Below are positions 42,312 through 55,200 of a stretch of 64,000 nucleotides of DNA, piece by piece. Each line of letters begins with the position of its first letter. The first letter of the stretch is position 1. The notes under the pieces are model-generated. The model ran no database searches. It was not told the origin of the DNA and worked only from the letters and a program-made list of their open reading frames with translations. This DNA comes from Harmothoe impar (lineage: Eukaryota; Annelida; Polychaeta; Phyllodocida; Polynoidae). The DNA lies in contig OX381707.1 of NCBI GenBank assembly GCA_947462335.1, forward strand, positions 81,430,610 to 81,494,609, given 5' to 3'. The translations under genes and the position numbers were made by a program.

Positions 42312-45060
42312 AAATCAGCATGATGAGGTGATTGATTGAGTTTATCGGACTTTCGGTCCGTTCTTTTCTCATCTAGGTTGCGGTCAGTAATCTAATACAA
42401 AGCTTTGCGGACTTGGTGCTCATGACTCACTGTCAGAACAGGTAAGAATAAGACAAGCTCATGAAGAGCTGACAACATGGATGTGTGTAGACCACGGCTC
42501 CCCTCAGATCTGTCCTCAGACTGAACAAACATGTGCCGCATGCTGCTTTAAGCCACAAAGCTGCAGCAAGTTGCCACCTAGTGCCTTCACGGAGCACTAT
42601 TGTCAAGATCCCCAAACAAGCGATATAACCTACCGAATTTTAAAAAGCAGCTTTGTTTGTTTGTGTAGTTAAAAGCTGCTTCTTGAAGGTAAGTCAGAGT
42701 AATCAGCCACAGCCAAACACAGTCTTGTCCTCATGTCTAAGTTCTGCAGCAAGCGGCAATCCCTGCTCAAGCATCATCAACTAGGGTGGAAAGAGGGAAT
42801 CTACACAATTACTAGTCTGAATATTGGTTTCTCTGATAGTATTCTGACTTATTTTCCTATCATTAGATATTCTGTGTCATCTAACGAAGGAAAGACGTTA
42901 TAACACCACATGAGAAGGTAAATGTCCACCCAGACAGCAGACGGGGTAAGTATTTGTTTGTTTGTGTAGTTTAATGTCCCATTGTCTTTGCAGAGGAGAC
43001 TTACTCAAGTTTCATGATAAGGCAGGATAGAGTGATGAGGAGTACAAGGGAGCTGCCACTGAGGCTGCATCCCTCCTCCAGGTAAGTGGAAGATGCCACG
43101 TTATAGTTCAGCATCACGTCTGACCTTTCTAATCTACATCTTAACTGTTGATTGGACATGACAAAAGGTTGTCAATGGGCAGAGGGAAGTCCTGAGTGAC
43201 TACAGACCATAGCAAATGATGAGATCAGAGCCTTATCTCTCCTAAAATGAAAAACAAAAAGTTGGATGGTGATCTAACGAAGGAAAGACATTGGTATGCT
43301 TCAAGTGTGACACCATATGAGAAGATGATGCAAGAAGAGTGGCCTGGTCTCAATAGATGACGATGAAAGGCCTCACTGACCACCAATGGTTGATTGATTG
43401 ATTTGATGTCAGAAAACACATCCAGATGGCATGAGAGAGATAGACGTGTGGTTAACAAGCATGCTTGAAGGATGCTTGCTTTAAGTAAGTAGGATTGATT
43501 GAGGCTATCCAAGACATGGACAGGAGAGTAATTCTGGTTTCAACAAGAATGCTAAATCTCTCCAACAGGTAGGGTGGTTTAATAATGGCTTCAACATGCC
43601 TCCCGAAGTTAGAATAAAATGTTCTCTTAAAGAGCTGATAGAGACAGTTGATGCCATTTCAACAAACCGGCTCATTTTAACGGCAACAAACATAAATTAG
43701 ATACAACCAGATCATTGAACAGTTCCTTCAGAGCTATAGCACAAACTTGTTTGTTTGTTTGTATAGTATAATGTCCCACTGTCCTTGCAGCGGAGACTTA
43801 CTAAAGTTTCATTTTTTCACGAGTAAAAAGGTAGCTTCTGATGATGCACTTCTTCTACAGTGTGTGGATAGGGAATTCTTGACTTACTGTCAGAAAACGT
43901 AGGAACAACATGAGCTCATGAAGAGCTGACACCTTTGATGTGTGTAGACAATGTGGCGACGAATAATGAGGAGTACAAGGGAGCTGCCGCTGAGGCTGCA
44001 TCCCTCCTCCAGGTAAGTGGAAGATGTCACGCTATAGTTCAGCATCTCGTCTAGCCTTTCTCATCTACTTCTTAACTGTCGATTGGACATGACAAAAGGT
44101 TGTCAATGGGCAGAGGAAAGTGCTGAGTGACTACAGACCACAGCAAATGATACGATCAGAGCCTGATCTTTCTCAAAATGAAAGATAAAATATTGATTTT
44201 TTTTCAACTACACTTGTGTTTCTTCAGAGAAAACTTGACACTCTCAGTGCAAGTGTTAGATAGATAGCATGTTTTACCTGATTTCCCCTGGAGTTTCCGC
44301 CATGAAATGTTCCACAAGTATTTTACTTAGTATCATGCTGCGTATTCCCTCACATAGAGAGATACAACAAAACTCCATACAAGCTAGGGTAAACAAGCAT
44401 GGCTGAAGGATGCTTGTTTTAAGGCAAGTAGGTTAGACTTGTACAGTATTGGGGGTTAGATCTGTTGTCGGGAATGCTTAGTATTACTGTCTGGTACCAT
44501 CAGGTAAGTAGAGAAACATTTCCACAATCGGTTTCTGCACGAGCAATCTGATTGGATTGTTTTGCGTCCAAGTGTGCTATGACGCTTAGGACTTACACTA
44601 ACGGCAACCCAAGATCTAGTAACACATGAGTTTCTATCACATCCATAATGTGGGAGAAGTTTCATGACAGCTGTTGTTCTGGAAGCACATCTGGCTGCCT
44701 CATGACAGAAATTTGGCACAATAAAACAGATGTATAGCCTCTTACAGCTAAGGTATTCATAATTTGTACAAGTGAGAAACACTGTGTTTCCTCAGAAGTC
44801 TTATCGGGAGTTTCAATCATGAGACGTTCCACGAATATTCTGCATTACAAGGCAAAGTAAGGATTCCCTGAGATGCATGAAGGGTGCTAGATTGACAGGG
44901 TTGATGTCAATAGACATCACAATTTGTGTGGTTAGGAGAGCTACCTGGTGGCAAAGACTCCAATAACTACATTCAGACAAGCTGTAGTCATTCTTGACAA
45001 AATGTCAGAATTGGTAAGAATAAAATGACATCATGAAGAGTTCTGATGAAATGTTCCTAA

Positions 45061-46262
45061 TTGTGTCAGTTACAACCAACCATTGTTACGAAATCTGTGC
45101 AGTTTGTTGGCACAGTGGATAATTAGCATGTTTGTCTCAATAGTTCCAGCAACTAAAGAATCCCATTCACCAAGTCAAAGATTTTCTCTAAAGCTTAATA
45201 AACATTAGGAATACCTTTGTAAATACTCCCAAAATATTTTCCCAAATTCTCTTTATCTAACTTTCAAAGAAAATAAGCTCAGAACAAACTAGAGATTTAC
45301 AACGATATATTCCCTACCATCAACTGAGGTGAGGCAGTATGTTACAGAGAGCCAAGAAACTGCCAAGACACTCCCCCTTTGAGCACAAGCTTACCAACAC
45401 AATTGCTCGGCGTGATATGAGTGTGAAGAGAGGGCAAAAGGTTGCTCTCCTGCTGCCACCCACACACCAGGCACAACTAAACCTTTTAAATCAAAAGAGA
45501 TCCCTTTGTGGCATAGAGATGGAAACACCTTCCTCTACTCTAGGACTGGAGATGAAACTGAGGGGCTCTGTACCTAATGAGGGGCAAAGATGCCAGAGAA
45601 TATGACATCAGCTTGCTAAGAAAGCACATTGCTGCGGAGACATAGCTATTAACTCTACAAGAGACCATCTTCCATCAGGAAACAGGACGATGTGAAAGCT
45701 CAAAAATAGATGAGATTCTACTGGATGGCAAAGAGGCCCAGGAACGGCAGAAAGGTAAAGTAATGTGGGACTGACACAACACTCATGTCTCCATGTCTCC
45801 TGTACAATGTAATACAGGACAGAGTCATACAGAGACCAAAGCACCCTGCAACCACAGGATATCAACATTTCTGATACATATAGGATATATTCTACCCCGG
45901 ACAGTAGAAAGGGTAAGTACTGAGGGGATATGTCCAACACTCAGCTACACAAGATGCCTGAAAGACCGGATAAACTCCTGTCAGGTGACCAAGATCGGAG
46001 AAGATTCAATGACGTTAATGATCCTGCCTTCTAAGTAACGGGAGATGCAACTTTCTCCTTTACGAGATAGGAGACATATTAGTGGAGTGTGGAGGACATG
46101 AGAGCTGCTGCTGAGGCTGTGTACACTACAAACGTACTGACTTCATCTCGTCTGCTGTGAACACGACCCCATATCATCCCACTGTACAAAGACAAAATAG
46201 AATATTTTTTTCCACAATTTTGGAAAACTAAAGAAATATCATGTCTCTCTTTCAAAGGAGAG
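45061..46262. other. Unassigned stretch between the modules and the fragment
   Basis: A forward frame at 45339-45605 (88 codons, starting MLQRAKKLPRHSPFEHK) has normal amino-acid balance but no motif I recognise. It could be an exon of a decayed mobile element. Nothing else is seen. Confidence 0.3.
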
Positions 46263-46613
46263 GTGTTGTTGCCAGGTGTTGTTGCCAATCACATCCAATC
46301 AGCTCCATGGCATCAAGGAAGCTTCCGGTACAAAGAAAATTCTGGCAAACAGTGTGTTTCTATGAACCAAGCATATGCAATTACCTCCAATAATACAACA
46401 CGGGAAAATATGCCTACTCAGTTTCTAAATGATACACTAGCCTTAGGTGATAAACTGTACACAGACACTACTGATCACGCTGGTAAAGACTACCTGCTAG
46501 TATCAGAGACACCATGTCAAATTACCTGGGGGAGCAAACAGTACCATATGCCACATCTTCCCACTAAAAATGGGACAATACATGAAAGAACTCATGTCTT
46601 GTATCTAAACTGA
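46263..46613 (+). pseudogene. Possible cysteine-protease-like fragment of a mobile element
   Basis: A frame of about 116 codons without an early ATG ends at TGA. It contains WHQGSFRYKENSGKQCVSMN, then LNDTLALGDKLYT, then DYLLVSETP. A GKQC segment followed by a GD-LY segment is the pattern I associate with papain-like cysteine protease domains at the start of some large mobile-element proteins in animals; the Cys would be the nucleophile. The expected later Asp and His are not visible before the stop, so this looks truncated. The family link is from memory and tentative. Confidence 0.35.
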
Positions 46614-47010
46614 CTCACACTTTCTCCAACAACCCAGCATTGAGGTCAGCATTGTATGCACACACAAGGACATTTGCCAGTAAGTTGTTTAACAAACCTG
46701 AATGATACAACCTTCTTGCACATGCCAAACCAAATCCAACCAGTATAAAGTAAGTAATGTTGTGTTTCTACTTCTGTAGTTCTACTCATTAAGTGTAAAT
46801 AATGTTTAGTAGAGTGTTTCTACACTCCTCCAGAAGCAGGAGTAATTGTAGAATTAAATGAATGGTATATGTTGGGGATATCACCTTACCTTGGTAAGTC
46901 TCATTTGTCATAATGTACCATACTACTACAGAGATATCATGTAGGAAGGAGGTTAAGGTACCGCACCGCCTCACACACCAACTACGGCACTTACACAGGA
47001 AGGCCACACG
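46614..47010. other. Intergenic, nothing recognised
   Basis: No gene or clear repeat. Confidence 0.4.
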
Positions 47011-47227
47011 CCTTAACACTTAAGGGTGGATGTGGCTTGAATATGACATTTGTTGTCATGATGCACCAATGCAGCCCTGGCGACTAACTCGCTGGTGCTG
47101 CATTGGTGCATCATGACAACCCTTTGGGAGTGTCTCTAACCCGTAGGGTCGCAACAGCTGCCTTCATGCATCATGACGACCAAGGCATGATGCATTCAGG
47201 CATTATGCCATCCTTAAAGGGTTAATG
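47011..47227. mobile_element. Foldback element of the 'gcatcatgac' family
   Basis: ttaacacttaagggtgg at the left answers ccatccttaaagggttaa at the right, and tgtcatgatgcaccaatgca answers tgcattggtgcatcatgaca inside. Related copies are at 53731-53967, 24301-24420 and, in part, 47521-47575. Confidence 0.75.
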
Positions 47228-47688
47228 CACCATACTACCACAGAGGTACGGGAGCAGTGTTTAATGGGTGAACAGGCGGCTCAGTGTGACAAGTCTACGG
47301 CTGGATGACGTCTGTGACCTGGGTAGCCAGGATCAGGATCAATATATTTTACATACTCCACAATATGTATTACACCAAGATTCATGCATACCTATCCTTA
47401 TTTGTACATTGTTTATATATGTATATAAATATATATAAATATATGCATCATGCCTACCCTATGTGATTGCTACAATAAATATGTGTCTCCAGTTCCCTTG
47501 AGGATAATGTTACAGTTACAGCCCTGGCAAGTAGCTCGCCAGGGCTGCATTGGTGCATCATGACGCCAAAAGTTTTAGCAACAAGTGGCCCTTATACAGG
47601 GTAAAGGATTCTATTTCATACCACCTGTTAGATAATCCTCTGCTGTATTTCACTGCCTTTTAAATCATTAAAATTGATGTTATAAACA
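47228..47688. other. Spacer with a partial foldback copy
   Basis: 47521-47575 (gccctggcaagtagctcgcc to tgcatcatgacgcc) resembles the inner part of the element at 47011. The rest is AT-rich. Confidence 0.4.
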
Positions 47689-48539
47689 CACTGTAAGAAG
47701 TAAGTACTGTACACCTACAGCAAAAGTTGCTGGCAACTTTTGTTCCAGTAGATTTTGCTGTAGGTGTACAGCAACTGACTTGCTGTAAATTTACAGTAAC
47801 TTCTACTGTAAATTTACAGCAACTTCTACTGTAAATTTACAGCAACTTCTACTGTACATGTACAGCAAAAGTTGCTGGCAACTTTTGTTCCAGTAGATTT
47901 TGCTGTGCATGTACAGCAACTGGGTGCTGTAAAGTTACAGCAACTTCTACTGTAGGTTTCATATTGTTGTTCTCATCAATTTATATCAATTAATACACAT
48001 GCATGGAGAGTACTCTCCTGCACAATAGTTCAATCTCAGCTAGGATAATACACACTCCACAATGTAGTGGTCTAATCCTGCTTCAAGACAGCTGAACCGT
48101 ATGTTATACAAGCTTTTCCCCAGGCCGGGCACTTAAGCATTTAACTTTTCCCACCAATGTGGTGTCTATTCTATTCTTTTGCTGTTTTTTTGTATTATTC
48201 TACACAATTATGCAAATATCAATACACCTTATGATAACTGCATTCAGTCTCTCTCATCCATTCTTATTCTACGATGTCTTGAGAGTTTGTGAGGTTTTAT
48301 TTGACTTGGGAAAGGGGTGGGTGGAATAATTAATACAGAAAAGGTCTACTGCTGCCACCTAGCGGCGGAAGTCTACAGCACAATGTACTGTAAATGTACA
48401 GCAACAGTGGCGGAGACCCAATTTACAGTACATAATGCTGTAATTATACAGCAAATAGTCCTGTAATACCAACTACAGCAATAAGTGCTGTAAATGTACA
48501 GCACATTGTGCTGTTTAAATACAGTAACTTCTTACAGTG
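47689..48539. mobile_element. 851-bp CACTG-ended element rich in palindromes
   Basis: Ends cactgtaagaagtaagtact and agtaacttcttacagtg are inverted copies. CA stands on both outer sides, a possible 2-bp duplication. Inside, both ends are packed with small palindromes (ctgtaaatttacag, ctgtacatgtacag, aaaagttgctggcaactttt), and the middle 400 bp is unique and non-coding. CACTG termini fit the CACTA/EnSpm or Chapaev groups, but no transposase is present. Confidence 0.8.
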
Positions 48540-48544
48540 CACTA

Positions 48545-50180
48545 TAAAATAGCTTTTTCAGATGAATTAAGTTGAATGTTGACAAATATTGTAAATAAAA
48601 ACATGAAATAAACACAAAGCAGCACTCGTATAGTTCCCCACGGGTCTCTGGTATTAGCATGTTCAATGGCTTAGGGCTCAGACAAATTTCAAATGGACAT
48701 TGGAACTTGAATTCAAAGGGGTCTCTGAAGGTCCGGAAATATGGCGTTTTTGCTGTGTTGTCCATAAGATATGAGAAAGTTCATGCTTTTGATCAGAAAA
48801 AAATATTCCAAATGTGAGCAATATTAGTCCATGGTAATTTTGCACCATGTCTCTGGAATTTGGCATGTTTATTGGATTAGAGATCAAAACTATATTTAAG
48901 GAAGGTTGGAACTTGATTTCGAGGGGATCTATGAAGGCATGGAAATATGGCGTTTTTGGTGTGTCGCCCATAAAATATGAGAAAGTTCATACTACTGATC
49001 CGAAAGGGATATTCCATATGTGACCAATATCAGTCCATGGTAATTTAACAACATGTCTCTGGTATCAGCATGTTCAATGGCTTAGAGCTTGGGAATATTT
49101 CAAAGGGACATTGGAACTTGAATTCAAAGGGGTCTCCGAAGGTCGGGAAATATGGCGTTTTTGCTGTGTCATCCATAAGATATGAGAAAGTTCATTCTAC
49201 TGATCAGAAAAAAATATTCCAAATGTAAGCAATATCAGTCCATGGTAATTTAACAACATGCCTCTGGTATAAGCATGTTTAATGGTTAAGAGCTTGGGCA
49301 AATTTCAAAGGAACATTGGAACTTGAATTCAAAGGGGTCTCTGAAGGTCTGGAAATATGGCGTTTTTGCTGTGTCGTCCACAAAATATCAGAAAGTTCAT
49401 TCTACTGATCAGAAAAAAACATTCCAAATATGAGCAATATCAGTCCATGGTAATTTAACAACATGTCTCTGGTATCAGCATGTTCAATGGCTTAGAGCTT
49501 GGGAATATTTCAAAGGGACATTGGAACTTGAATTCAAAGGGGTCTCCGAAGGTCGGGAAATATGGCGTTTTTGCTGTGTCATCCATAAGATATGAGAAAG
49601 TTCATTCTACTGATCAGAAACAAATATTCCAAATGTAAGCAATATCAGTCCATGGTAATTTAACAACATGTCTCTGGTATAAGTGTGTTAAATGGTTAAG
49701 AGCTTGGGCAAATTTCAAAGGAACATTGGAACTTGAATTCAAAGGGGTCTCTGAAGGTCTGGAAATATGGCGTTTTTGCTGTGTCGTCCATAAGATATGA
49801 GAAAGTTCATTCTACTGATCAGAAAAAAACATTCCAAATATGAGCAATATCAGTCCATGGTAATTTAACAACATGTCTCTGGTATCAGCATGTTCAATGG
49901 CTTAGAGCTTGGGAATATTTCAAAGGGACATTGGAACTTGAATTCAAAGGGGTCTCCGAAGGTTGGGAAATATGGCGTTTTTGCTGTGTCATCCATAAGA
50001 TATGAGAAAGTTCATTCTACTGATCAGAAAAAAATATTCCAAATGTAAGCAATATCAGTCCATGGTAATTTAACAACATGTCTCTGGTATAAGCATGTTT
50101 AATGGTTAAGAGCTTGGGCAAATTTCAAAGGAACATTGGAACTTGAATTCAAAGGGGTCTGAAAATATGGCGTTTTTGGT
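48545..50180 (+). repeat. Satellite of about 207 bp, eight units
   Basis: atatggcgtttttg recurs near 48740, 48947, 49152, 49363, 49560, 49766, 49972 and 50167. The later units alternate between two types, giving a higher-order period of about 410 bp (the segments near 49030, 49440 and 49850 are nearly identical). It runs directly into the 49-bp minisatellite at 50190. Confidence 0.9.
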
Positions 50181-50390
50181 ACGATATGCCCTCACCATAT
50201 ATCCTCTCTCTTCTCCTTCATTTAGGTCCTGTCTCCCTCCCCACACCTAGATCCTTTATTTTCTCCCTCATTTTGGCTATGCTTTACTCCTGAACTGTAT
50301 ATCCTCTCTTTCCTCCCTCATTTAGGCCCTTTCTTTCTCCCCTACCTTATATATCCTCTTTTTTCTCCCTCATTTTTCTAGTAGGGTAGA
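50181..50390 (-). repeat. 49-bp minisatellite, inverted, about four units
   Basis: tatatcctctttttt, ctccctcatttaggccct and relatives are the reverse complement of the unit at 13350-16340. Together with 48545-50180 this mirrors 13350-16640. Confidence 0.9.
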
Positions 50391-52177
50391 TTCACCATAA
50401 GTCGACCCTTCCCGTCACACTTTTTCATGACCATTTAATAGAAAGTACTTCATTATATTATGTAAAATCAATATGATATCATACCTGCTTTGCCAGACAT
50501 GAGATAATGATTTAGTGATTCAAGCTATCTATTTTTAGTAATGTTGTAAATACTTTCATCCATATATTTTTAGCCTTATATCTGAGAAATTCATATAGCC
50601 CATTTTCACTCAATGTCGACCAAAATTAACCTAGGGTCGACCAGTATCATATCACTCTGAACCCTATGAAGAATTCTGAATTGATATTCAAACCAACTGG
50701 ATTTACTTAGTAAAATGGTAGTAGAATGCTGCTGGTTTGTTATTTTCCCATTGAGAATACATTTTCCCACATGTGAGTGACTATACAAAGAAGGTTTATT
50801 ATGCAGTATAGCTTGCAGAATGGGCCTTACAGTGGGATCTAGCTAACACCTTGCAGAGTAAGGTAGTCTTATGGTGAAATTATGGTAGATTTAGGGTGAA
50901 ATTAGTCAGTTAAAATGGGTAGCTTCTCAAAATTATGAATATGACAATTTTTGTAAATTTACCTTAGATTCATGTTTATTAGATATACATCCATTTATTC
51001 ACATGAAACCGTGAAATAGTGCATTGGGTGCAGCAAGTGGATGCAAACAACCACATAAGACAGATATTTATGAAGATTTCCTGATTTCTCTCATCTCAAA
51101 ACAGGTCATACAGCCTCACTTCATGGCCTGAAATGCATATGAAAACAGTGAATATGGAAATGGATGATGGTATAATGGGATGCAATAACACTTCAAGTTA
51201 CATGCCAACCCGTTATTGATACCCTGTGTGGCATAGATACTTGGCAATATGTTGCATAAGGTGGTCGACTTATGGTGGTAGGTCGGAAATAGGTGAGCTT
51301 ACCCTATGTACTTCCCAAAAGGCCATTGTAAGGGTAACTCTACCTGGAGAAGATGAACTATAATTTTGCTCTTTTTGATATCCATCTAATTTTTCTTTAG
51401 ATATAAAACATACAACTACATGGGAACTTTGCAGCATCTTTATTAAACAAGTACAAAGTAAAGCACACGTGAAATAAGCTGGCAGCAACGATGACCACAT
51501 GTATATATATGGTACAATCTTTGTCTTTGAAAAGGTGAACCTATACATTTTTATAAAAGTTAAAGGTCAGAAGGCCTGTGACTCTTTGAGCAGTCGGATA
51601 CAACAGATAAACAAACATACATCTGCCAGACACTTTTGACTCTGGTGTTGTTTTGACGAAATATATCTCTACATATCTCTACATATTTCTACATATCTCT
51701 ACATATCTCTACATATCTCCACATATCTCTACATATCTCTACATATCTAAATCCGTTAACACTTGATATTTTCATATAAGTAGCAGATCACGCTCCATGG
51801 AGTACACCGGAAGTACCAGACGTCATACAAATCTCTTCTTCCAGAGGCACATCTTGTGTCGGTCCATGATACCTCGGTCCGATTCTAATCTAAATAACAG
51901 ACAAGCAAGGAAAAGGGTATATCTAAGGCATTTCATCAACAGACTGTGAAACAAAGAGCATATCAAGCTTGATGAATGTAAAAAATTGATAGTAAATATT
52001 GTAATGTAATATGAAACTGATTAGATTGTCAGAGTTGGAGGCAGGCATCTATCTGTTTAGTTAGATGACAGCAATTCACCTTTGTTACATGGGTAATCAC
52101 ATTATGAGGCCTTGAAACTTTGGGTATGTCAGACCTTCTAAAATATTGGATCATTGAAATGGGGAAAATTGCTCACC
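50391..52177. other. Downstream flank and probable 3' UTR of the SET gene
   Basis: 51656-51748 is a ten-base tandem repeat (acatatctct). On the reverse strand, an acceptor (gttatttagattag) near 51893 and AATAAA at 51444-51439 could mark a final 3' UTR exon of the SET gene. The sequence between 50391 and 51430 has no recognised feature. Confidence 0.4.
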
Positions 52178-52267
52178 TCAAATGCTAGTTTTATACCGCT
52201 GCAAAATGACCTGCACGCGCTTGGCCTTTGCTGCTGCAGCAATTCTTTTCCGTCGAAGACGTTGTTT
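52178..52267 (-). CDS. SET gene, last coding exon
   Basis: Codes for KQRLRRKRIAAAAKAKRVQV and ILQRYKTSI, then TGA. The RLRRKR/KAKR stretch looks like a nuclear localisation or nucleic-acid-binding tail. A donor-like g|gtgagc directly after the stop suggests a spliced 3' UTR. Reverse-strand acceptor attctcctgtag. Confidence 0.65.
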   Translation of the reverse strand, partial: KQRLRRKRIAAAAKAKRVQVILQRYKTSI

Positions 52268-55200
52268 CTACAGGAGAATAAGAAATTCTGTATTTCAACA
52301 AATGTCCATGTCAGTCCTTATCATAACAAGTGTTACAGTGGTATGCAGCCTTATTATGAACATGTCATCACTGGCTGTGACCGGAGCTCCTATAATTGCC
52401 TATGTGACTTTCATGACCAAAGAATGGTTCGTTAAATTCCATCACAGGGCTTACGAATAAGGGACAATGGCTGAGTCACTAATGGCGTGACCCTCGCTTT
52501 CAATGTCTGCGCCATCTTTGCATTTGATTTCAATATCGCTGATTAGGCTTTGCCTGGTCAACATTCAGACACTGGCAAGAAATGGCACATCATCCCTATG
52601 CCCAGACAATGTGGATCCTGATGATGCTTCAAGTATAAGCCACAGAGCAAATCCAACATTGTGTAGGAACTAAGCTGATGACACTCTCACTTCTCTCACT
52701 TCAAAGGGAGTAGGGCGCTAGAGACCAGCAAGTAAGGGTGAGCCATAATAGAAGTTGACAAGGTTTTTGAACATTTTTGAAGTGTTAATGACATAAATAT
52801 ATTCTCAAAGTCCTGCATTTTAACATTAGCCAGACAATTCTGCGAAATCCAACATAAAAACAAGTTCATCATGAAAAAGTCTTGATGCATAGGTCTATAG
52901 TTTTACATTTCTTCTCACCTGGTTGTCTAGCTGCTTCTTGCGTTTGTACACTCCTTTCCTCTTGTCCTCCTGCCTCTCTCGCTCTGATGTTTGTCGGCGG
53001 GACTCGGACTCTGCGGCAGTCAACACTCTCTTTGATCTGCCATAACTGTAAACAAATCATCCTTTTTAAAACAATAATGGAGATTTGTATTCTCAAGCAA
53101 AGATCTTATACTGCACGTTCATGCCAGCAGACCCCTTACTCATTTAATCATTGACAATGCATACACTGTAGGGAATATTGCATGTGTATTTGATAAGCCT
53201 TGGAGGACAACTAGCTGGCGGATGGCATAACATCATTATTGCAAATGAACCACAGAATTTATGACATAGTAAAAACTTTGCTGATATGTAATACGGTGGT
53301 GCCAATTGAACATGAAGAAATTAACACTTTCCGCTCACCAAGGTTGTGGCTGGACCTGTGAGCCCTCTCTTACTCTGGGTGCCCTACAAGAAATGTTGTG
53401 AATTTTTAATTGAAGGTGTATTATGAGACTCAAAATGGAGGAAGGTACCATACCTAATACAATAGCAATCTGAATGCTCAAAATACCAAAGGATAGGGGA
53501 ACATTCTAATAAACTCATACTTCATGTTTAATCTAAAATTCCAAGAAAATGTGGGGAAGTTTATTTACTCACAGGAGTTTGGGTGTGTCCTTCTTGACCC
53601 AGAGGGGGAACGAGTGGGGACGAGCAGGGACAAGCAGGGATGAGCTGACTCAAAGGCACTCATCACAGGTGCACTGAAAGAAATATGAGAAACAATATTT
53701 GAGTGTCTGGAAGGTTCTCAAAGCAGTTTAACCCTTTAAGGACTGATGTCACCAAAAGGTGAAATAATGATGCAACCCTGCGAGTATTAAACTTCACCGT
53801 TGCTGCATTGGTGCATGATGACAACCCTTCTGGAGTGTCTCAATCTGGAAGGGTCAGCATGATGCCTGAATGTAACTCTGGTGACGTACTTGCCATGCCT
53901 GCATTCATGCATCATGACAACCAAGGACATGATGCATTATTGCATTATGTTGTTCTTAAAGTGTTAGAGAGGATTGGAAAAGGGTGGTGTTAAAATGTGA
54001 TAAAACAAGGATTGTAGATTATAGAAAGGAATACAAATCAATCTCCATGTTAATCTGTCAGACGCAACAGTCCTCAGCAATGATGCAACACTATACTTGA
54101 ATCACCTGGCAAGCAGTTAGCATGACTGGCAGCTAAGGCCACCACGAGTGAACTCACCAATCTAAAGGAGCGTCATCAGAATTACCTTAATCAGTTAAAC
54201 GATTTAAATAAACCAATGAGCAGCTCAATCTGAGCTTTTTGATGTACTCACAAGACTTTGTGACTCTTTCTTGACTTCAGGGAGAGTCTGGAGGGAGGCC
54301 GGGTAGCCTGTTTCAGTGGACGACCAAACACCGGTCTGCTGTTCAGCTCCGTAGTGATCACCCTGCAACAAGCATTAGTTGAAGACTGTCTGACGTAGAA
54401 TCTTACCATGGGTGGACCAGGCCTCCCTCATGAACGAAGACATGCTGCAGCATCACCATAAGTAATCTGTGAATCTTTATCCATACTCATTGTCTTGTAT
54501 TTATTGACTCCTGTTCACCAGTACTCACTGATATCTACCAAAACATACCTACTAAATTTGTACGGGCTATATTTTTTATTTCAGTGAAAATAAAAGATAC
54601 TCAAACTAATCTCTACATTTAATTGGATTCTATATACTCACAAGCGTTTGGAGTTTTTCTGTAGAGAGAGTCTGTGTCGAGCGGGGTTGGCCGACTCACG
54701 GGCACTCACCGAACGGGAACTGGAAGAAATATGAAAAATTAGTGTGAATTCTAATCAATTGGGTATCAAGGATTAGGCAGAGGTTACTGCAGTATATTGT
54801 CACATAGAATATTGGTGAATACCAAGGCTCCAGCATCATATTAATTTAAAATTGGGTAAAATTTGGTGATAATAAGTTGTTTTAGGCTGCTACCAACCCA
54901 GTGACCTTTCTACTGCAACAAGTTATAACTAAAAACATGGTATAGAAGATGATTTTGCATAGATAAAGAGGTAGTCTCCATTGTATTACATGACAGTATT
55001 CCAGGAACTTGATCTACTCACAGGACTGCCTTAGGTCTCTGTGGGGAGACAGCGTCTGTCAGCGCCATGGGACATGAGTCCGGCTTGTCCACCTCTGGGG
55101 GGTCCTGTAGGGTGAAGGGGTGAGCCCAGACTAGCAGGCGAGGAGCAGCAGAGTTGACTGTCTGTGGGCCCTGCTGGGAGACCGGGTCCTGCTGGGAGAG

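Larger units (their letters stand above)
41120..45060 (+). repeat. Reiterated modules with splice-donor-like motifs
   Basis: Several phrases recur in diverged copies: gtcagaa..ggtaagaataa..catgaagagctgacaacat (near 41705, 42432, 43895, 45005); tttgtttgtgtagtttaatgtc (near 41280, 42957, 43747); ctgaggctgcatccctcctc followed by caggtaagtg (near 41200, 43060, 44000); ctaacgaaggaaaga (41670, 42885, 43268); and aagctgcttcttgaaggtaa (41620, 42667). The 43030-43250 and 43965-44190 copies are the most alike. Many copies end in cag|gtaagt. The small frames are short and unrelated. This could be a decayed multi-exon gene, a noncoding transcript built of repeated exons, or a fossil mobile element. Confidence 0.6.
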
